Positions 18,255-23,521 of a stretch of 23,521 nucleotides of DNA are shown piece after piece. The position numbers and the translations under genes are program-made. Source of the stretch: Coemansia sp. RSA 1804 (taxonomy: Eukaryota; Kickxellomycota; Kickxellomycetes; Kickxellales; Kickxellaceae); assembly GCA_027578815.1 (NCBI GenBank), contig JANBTH010000254.1, forward strand, positions 1-23,521, in the 5' to 3' direction. The notes below the pieces were generated by a model that was given only the letters and a program-made list of their open reading frames with translations, ran no database searches and was not told the origin of the DNA. Within the stretch, counting starts at the first letter, position 1, and each line of letters begins with the position of its first letter.

Positions 18255-21200
18255 CTACACTTGTCCAGAGTACTTGTAAAAGTCCAGATAGCTCTTATAA
18301 AGCGATTTGAGAATCTCAGATGCACCGCCATATCGATCTGGTCCAAATAGCGAAGACCAGTTTGTTGCCAAGCCCTGGCGTGTGTCGTTTGAAGGGCCAG
18401 CTAACTGTGCAAGCAGCGTATTGCGGTTGTCGTCGCCCATAACGTCAAGTAATGCGTGCAATCCAGGAAGTAAAGCTTCGCGGACAGCCATGCTGGAAAT
18501 AACACCGCGTCTGCCGCTGCTGTTTGCTGAGACATTTGTCTCCAGAGTGTCACAAGGCAATACATTGCTGCGGTCCTGCATGCCAGCTAACACCGGGGTT
18601 GGGCGCCAGCCAAATCCATAGAATGAGTTGCCTCCCGATGCGTTGTCAGCGCCTCCACGCCCTAGAGCTCTCAATGATATTGCCGATTGCGCCCCACCGC
18701 CTTGGATAATGCAATACTCGGCAAGAATGTACGGCGCAAAAAGACCGACCACATAAGCTGTGCTTGCAGCGTTTGTTCCTCGAGTAAGCTTCACAAATCC
18801 ACTGATATCGGCCTTCAATCTTGTGCTACCAGAGTTTGAGCTCATCTCCTTTCTGCTGCTTGTAAAGCCTGCTGTTGATCTGCGAGAGCGAACAAGATCA
18901 TCAAGTACACGAGCATACGATTCGGCGCATCGAGCGTTAAACGGTGCATAAGCAACAATCCACGGCGTGGAGCCAGCATCGATTCCAAGCCTTTCGACTG
19001 CTGTAAGGCGCCGTGGTATCGCAGGTAAGACAAAGGCATGCATCAAGCTCCGGAGCACTTTCACCAGCAGTGAAATCACATCTAGAACACGGCTAGTATG
19101 GTACCTGACTAAGTTGCTAAGAACCTTACAGACCAGGCAAAAAAGATCGGATAACGACACTTGTGATTGCATTTGTGTAGCAACTGACATGTTACAACCA
19201 AACGGTAATGTAGTAACAGAGAACACAGTGCCCAATACCTCGCTGATATCGTAGGTTGTAAAACGCATTGTTGGTTCGAGAAGCAGCTCGTCTATAGCAC
19301 CCAATACATGTAGCGCGGATTCTACGCTTGGGTGCGCATGAAGCGCAGCATGAAGTGCAGTCAGAGCACTGCCGAGCCTTTTCTGAACAGCTTTACGCTT
19401 TTCGGCAGGGTCGCTATCACCGCCAGCTTGCCTATATCCCGCGTGCATGTACGCAGTAAACATGGTGCTGGCAACAGTCGCAGTGGACTGCCCAAACTTC
19501 TGTGCCAGTCTTATCGTTGTAACAAGCGTGGCTTCGAATGATGCGGCATCAAGCGATCTCAGCAGAGGCTCAACAGCATAGGAAGCAATAAAGCTACACA
19601 TGCTTGAACAACTTGCTAATGTAACGTCTATCCCAGTAATCGCTGCTACAAGGGATTGCAGCGCATGAGGCGGACTCTGGAAGCTAGATGTTTTCTTTCC
19701 TCTTGGTGATAGATGGCGGATCAAGAACGCAAGAATATCAGGCACCTTACTCTCCACCTTTATAGGGCTATGGATTGCGTTAATGACCAGTCCAAGCCTG
19801 AGGACATTAGGATGCTGTGTAATTTCCCCAAGCGAGTTAAGCGTCCGCGCCGTGAGTTTTGCACCATCCGCTTGCACATTGTCTGTTTTGTCAATACTAC
19901 TGGCTATACTCTGCAGAGAAACCAAAACACCCAAGCAACTAGTTGCGTGGATATCATCTGTGTCTCGGATACTGCCAATGTTCTCTAGACTTTTTTGCAA
20001 AATACCTTCTAGCTTGGCTATCCAGGGTCCAACAAGCAAGGTCCATTCTTTACATGTGTCAGAGCTTATCTTTCTGGTGCACTTTCTTGTAACCACCGCG
20101 ACTGCGTTAAAGGCGTCCACAATAAGTAGCTCAGAGGCGATCATATCCACTGTGCCTGTTTGCCCTAGCCTGTCAAAAAGGTATGTGCACAATCCACGAC
20201 AAGCGGCGTTTGCACGATCGGAAGACTGCATAAACGATGCTTGTGTGAGTGCTCCAACAGCCGAACATAGTATTTTGCGAGATGATGCGAGGATCTGATC
20301 TGACAAATGAACAGAGGCCATCAAGGTGTCGACAACGGACGATACATGTTCGGCAAGCAATAAGGATAAGCTTGGCGTATGCTCAAGCAGATGTTCCATT
20401 ATTTTGCGACATACCGTCTGCAATTCCTTTGCGTCGTTATCGCCGACACAAAGTCTAGTTATCCCTATATCAGCAGCAAGAGCAAGCGCGAAAATAACTC
20501 GAGTATGCTCAGACGTCCAGTACGCCACAGGGAACTGAACCACCGCACGCATAAGTCGAGTCCATACACGTACTTGATCCGATGTCAAAACATGCAGCTG
20601 AGCCTGATTTTCCTCGGGCAGCCTGGCAGCAACCATTGCAATAGGATCCTGTGCCGCGGGTTTCTTGGCAATACCTTTTGACGGGAATGTCCCGCTAATA
20701 GAAGACATCGCATCAGAAACAAACAGTAACCCGGAAGCGCTATCTGAGATGTCATCTAGGCCGCTTGCTTGCTCTTTCCATAGGGCCGCCGCGTATTCGA
20801 TCAACGCTAGTGCAAACACATCGCGAATCTTGCCTACTTCGAAAAAGCTCGCTGATCGAAGAAGCATCCTAGTTTTTATATCTGGATCATCAACGCGCGC
20901 CCGCACAAACCCATCGACAAGTCGTAGTGCAATCGAATGTATAGATGTGTCGTCTGTGTATTCACATATCAGCTCAATCCAGTCGAGTATTAAACGCCAT
21001 TGTGCACCTTTACAGTTGGTGCCATCAATTGTATGAGCTTGGCCATCCCACGAACCCCATCCATCTTTGCTGCCGCTAACTCCTGAAATATTGTTCTCCT
21101 TTTCGGGCGTCCCAACAGTAAGAGCACCCAAGCTATCCAGAGAAACAAAGGTAGATACCATTTGCGACATAGTTAAGTTCATATTTTCCATATCCACCGA

Positions 21201-23396
21201 TTGCATAACAGAGTCTGGGATTATCCCAGCGTTCGCTGACGACACGAAGACCGACCAATGCGTCGCTGTCTGGAATACAACTAACATTGCAATTGCAGCA
21301 ACCCGAGGGTCTTTAGGAGCCTTTTGTTTCTTCCTTACACATCTGGGTAGCACTCTCTTTAGAACATGCTCCGGATACAAGTACGACTCTAACCATCTTT
21401 CCATTCCGTCGATGCGCGATCCAGCTTCAGCAAAGACGTAGTGTAAAAGAAGCCTCTCCCAGGCAAAGTCGTCCGAGGCAAGTGGTGCTTTTAGGTCGTC
21501 GTACTTTGACACAAGCAGCTTCCCAAAAGATGAGCGCTGCTGTTCGGTACTTACGGTTGAAACGCTAGCCAGAACAAAGTTTGCTATGATAGTCGCTAGA
21601 ACCCCAACTCTGTATGCATTGCCAGACCCATCTACGCGCTTTACGCCGTCCATTGTACGTCGACGTTTTTTGCTGCCTCCATCATTTTGCGGTATACTGG
21701 CTATTGCTGAGTCGACCAATGTTGACAAGCACTCACTAACCTGCACAAAGGGCATCAGCTGTGAGACAGCAAGATTGAGGGCGTGCAAGAATGATACGTT
21801 CAGCAAGATATTACATTTTCCGTGGCTACTGACGGGGATGTCCATATGAAGACGAGAGATTCGGTCAATCAGCGTGTCTAGTTGCCGTGCCTTCGCTAGG
21901 GTTGAGATCCAATGTTCTAAAACTTTGGTGGCCTGGTCAGACGTATCTGATGGAACGTGCAAGAATGCGCCAAGAAGAGTGTCCCCATGTGCTTGTGCAA
22001 TCTCAGGACCTGCATCAAGTATAAGATCAATACTTGCAAGTGCAGCCTTGTTGGATGCATTACTCGCATCCAAAGCCGAAAGTACCGGCTCAATTACCTC
22101 TGTTAGCCATGAATCCAACAGTGCTATTTGGCTCTTGTATACATCGCTGTTGACAAAGCCTGTGTTGCCGGTCGTTCCAAAGCAGGGATCTCTGAAATAT
22201 ATGTCAACTAGTTGACCCAGGGAAACCAGCACACTTTCGCTTTTGCAGTGAAGCATGAGAAGCTTATAGAGATACGAGAACATGGCAAAGCATGAATTGC
22301 TTGATTCAGCCTTGGAAACTGTTCTTGGTGTCGCAACAATTGCAGAGAGCCCTAATGTGTTCGTCGCCATGCTGCGCGTTTCCGAGCAGATCAGCGCAGA
22401 GGCCTGAAGATAACGTGAAAACAATTCAGGAAGGGCGGCTGCGTATTCTGTCGGAGACCCACCGCTTATTGGATCTATTGCTTTGGTTATCAAATCAAAG
22501 AGCTGCTGCACGTAGTTCTGATCGCCTTCTGCGGTGTCGGGTAGCTGGTTCATCAGCGTTGAGGTTAGTCTTGCCATACATTCAGCGTGAAACAGCCCCG
22601 TGTGGAGCATATCAAGTACCTTTCGCTGAACAGCGCCGTGTGTCTGGATAATGGGAATGAGCTGGAACACTGGAAGAAGTACCTTTGAGTCGAAAAGCAA
22701 AAACATTTTGCGTGGATTGAGAGACGATTCGCAAGCAACACACATGGCATGTGAGGTCAAGGCTACCATTTCAAGTAGCGACTCTTGAAGCGCGGGCGCA
22801 CCGTCACCAATGGACTTTAGATAAAACGTTGCGGTTGTGGAAACTAGCTGAGCTAACATGTCTGGCCGTGCTAGAACGACTTCCAGCCCGTCGGACGTGG
22901 ATTCGACAACAAACCGCCAGATCCTCGCAATGGCTTTGACATATTCTGCACTGCCCGCCAACGCTTCGTCAGCAAACGCATTAACAAATAAAGGCATCAC
23001 AGGGCCCTGGAAAACAGTTCTTATATCCAGCGACACATTAGAACCTCTTGCCATTTGCATACTGTCGAGAACGCACGCAAGCAATTCAATCGCCCAAGGA
23101 TCCTTGCTCAACATATACTCGTTTGGCTTCTTTGTCTTTAACTCGCGCAAGATCGTTGAAAATAGCCACTCGGCAAGCAGATCGTCTTTACGAACAAGCA
23201 TAGAACAGAGCTTTTTGATGCTAGCGCTTGCACCATCGACCTCAGAGACATCGAATATAGCCCAAGCCAAAGAAAGCCGCTTCTCAAGCGGCAAAGCCGT
23301 GGACCGAAGTGTCTTGGTCAAATCCTCCGTCGAATTTATTTCAGTTTTCAGCAGACTGGTATCCAGACCAGGCAACCGTAGAGTGGTGCTCACCAT
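18255..23396 (-). CDS. urb2: Urb2/Npa2-like nucleolar 60S ribosome biogenesis protein
   Basis: A 1713-residue, mostly helical repeat-like protein with no membrane or catalytic motif. The C-terminal region (about 1429-1713) matches what I know of the Urb2/Npa2 C-terminal domain: helical LLxxLxPYILAEY-type segments, then VREALLPGLHALLDVM (1638-1653), and a final SLYKSYLDFYKYSGQV. Urb2/Npa2 works in the nucleolus with Urb1/Npa1, Rsa3, Nop8 and Dbp6 in the earliest pre-60S particles. A basic cluster KKRRR at 576-580 (with VKR further on) is a plausible nuclear signal. The protein is longer than yeast Urb2 (about 1170 residues) and nearer the animal size. The N-terminal two thirds are too diverged to assign by eye. 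An in-frame TAG on the minus strand at 23418-23420 supports the ATG at 23396. The gene is intronless and converges on XMAP215 with 183 bp between stops. Confidence 0.82.
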   Translation of the reverse strand: MVSTTLRLPGLDTSLLKTEINSTEDLTKTLRSTALPLEKRLSLAWAIFDVSEVDGASASIKKLCSMLVRKDDLLAEWLFSTILRELKTKKPNEYMLSKDPWAIELLACVLDSMQMARGSNVSLDIRTVFQGPVMPLFVNAFADEALAGSAEYVKAIARIWRFVVESTSDGLEVVLARPDMLAQLVSTTATFYLKSIGDGAPALQESLLEMVALTSHAMCVACESSLNPRKMFLLFDSKVLLPVFQLIPIIQTHGAVQRKVLDMLHTGLFHAECMARLTSTLMNQLPDTAEGDQNYVQQLFDLITKAIDPISGGSPTEYAAALPELFSRYLQASALICSETRSMATNTLGLSAIVATPRTVSKAESSNSCFAMFSYLYKLLMLHCKSESVLVSLGQLVDIYFRDPCFGTTGNTGFVNSDVYKSQIALLDSWLTEVIEPVLSALDASNASNKAALASIDLILDAGPEIAQAHGDTLLGAFLHVPSDTSDQATKVLEHWISTLAKARQLDTLIDRISRLHMDIPVSSHGKCNILLNVSFLHALNLAVSQLMPFVQVSECLSTLVDSAIASIPQNDGGSKKRRRTMDGVKRVDGSGNAYRVGVLATIIANFVLASVSTVSTEQQRSSFGKLLVSKYDDLKAPLASDDFAWERLLLHYVFAEAGSRIDGMERWLESYLYPEHVLKRVLPRCVRKKQKAPKDPRVAAIAMLVVFQTATHWSVFVSSANAGIIPDSVMQSVDMENMNLTMSQMVSTFVSLDSLGALTVGTPEKENNISGVSGSKDGWGSWDGQAHTIDGTNCKGAQWRLILDWIELICEYTDDTSIHSIALRLVDGFVRARVDDPDIKTRMLLRSASFFEVGKIRDVFALALIEYAAALWKEQASGLDDISDSASGLLFVSDAMSSISGTFPSKGIAKKPAAQDPIAMVAARLPEENQAQLHVLTSDQVRVWTRLMRAVVQFPVAYWTSEHTRVIFALALAADIGITRLCVGDNDAKELQTVCRKIMEHLLEHTPSLSLLLAEHVSSVVDTLMASVHLSDQILASSRKILCSAVGALTQASFMQSSDRANAACRGLCTYLFDRLGQTGTVDMIASELLIVDAFNAVAVVTRKCTRKISSDTCKEWTLLVGPWIAKLEGILQKSLENIGSIRDTDDIHATSCLGVLVSLQSIASSIDKTDNVQADGAKLTARTLNSLGEITQHPNVLRLGLVINAIHSPIKVESKVPDILAFLIRHLSPRGKKTSSFQSPPHALQSLVAAITGIDVTLASCSSMCSFIASYAVEPLLRSLDAASFEATLVTTIRLAQKFGQSTATVASTMFTAYMHAGYRQAGGDSDPAEKRKAVQKRLGSALTALHAALHAHPSVESALHVLGAIDELLLEPTMRFTTYDISEVLGTVFSVTTLPFGCNMSVATQMQSQVSLSDLFCLVCKVLSNLVRYHTSRVLDVISLLVKVLRSLMHAFVLPAIPRRLTAVERLGIDAGSTPWIVAYAPFNARCAESYARVLDDLVRSRRSTAGFTSSRKEMSSNSGSTRLKADISGFVKLTRGTNAASTAYVVGLFAPYILAEYCIIQGGGAQSAISLRALGRGGADNASGGNSFYGFGWRPTPVLAGMQDRSNVLPCDTLETNVSANSSGRRGVISSMAVREALLPGLHALLDVMGDDNRNTLLAQLAGPSNDTRQGLATNWSSLFGPDRYGGASEILKSLYKSYLDFYKYSGQV

Positions 23397-23521
23397 GCTT
23401 ATCCAAGATCGCGTCGGCTATCCACGGTCCTACCAGGTCTGTAACGAGTTAGAAGCGCAGGTATAGGAAGTGAATAAGAAAGAGACAGAGTAGGAAATAT
23501 CGTATGAAAAAGTGATGCAAA
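23397..23521 (-). promoter_or_regulatory. 5' flank of Urb2-like gene
   Basis: The last 125 bp hold the start-proximal upstream region of the Urb2-like gene. On the minus strand a pyrimidine-rich stretch precedes TTACAG, which could be a splice acceptor of a 5'UTR intron. No clear ribosome-biogenesis promoter element (PAC or RRPE) is seen in this short piece. Confidence 0.35.

Overview
The window is nuclear DNA from a fungus. The coding density, near-absence of introns (one found in six genes), S/T/A/G/Q-rich linkers and gene set (GATA factor, Avt3/4-type vacuolar transporter, Sid2/Dbf2 kinase, XMAP215/Dis1 protein, Urb2/Npa2) all point that way. The five-TOG form of the XMAP215 protein is unlike the two-TOG proteins of yeasts and argues for an early-diverging lineage, for example Kickxellomycotina/Zoopagomycota. 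That placement is inference and no marker here proves it.

Six protein genes alternate strictly in strand (+ - + - + -). They form three tail-to-tail pairs with short spacers: GATA factor / unknown 303-aa protein (230 bp), vacuolar amino-acid transporter / Sid2-like kinase (246 bp), and XMAP215 / Urb2 (183 bp). The two head-to-head intervals are longer: 2556-4438 (1.9 kb, rich in WGATAR motifs, with one TGAGTCA and one CACGTG) and 9263-10268 (1.0 kb, with a forkhead-type GTAAACAAA). No RNA gene, transposon, CRISPR array or prokaryotic element was found.

Three starts need care. The GATA factor begins at the ATG at 109 and the transporter at the ATG at 4439; longer readings would use TTG or GTG. 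The XMAP215 gene begins at 10269 in a small first exon and is spliced over a 180-bp intron to 10506. The first ATG of the large second exon (10617) would lose 56 residues, including the opening helix of TOG1.

Functionally the genes are housekeeping and regulatory: transcription control, amino-acid release from the vacuole, the septation/mitotic-exit kinase, microtubule polymerisation and early 60S ribosome assembly. The most interesting item is the 2540-residue XMAP215 protein with five TOG domains, a C-terminal helical domain and an animal-like tail. Next come the shared promoter between that gene and the mitotic-exit kinase, and the GATA-motif cluster beside the transporter.
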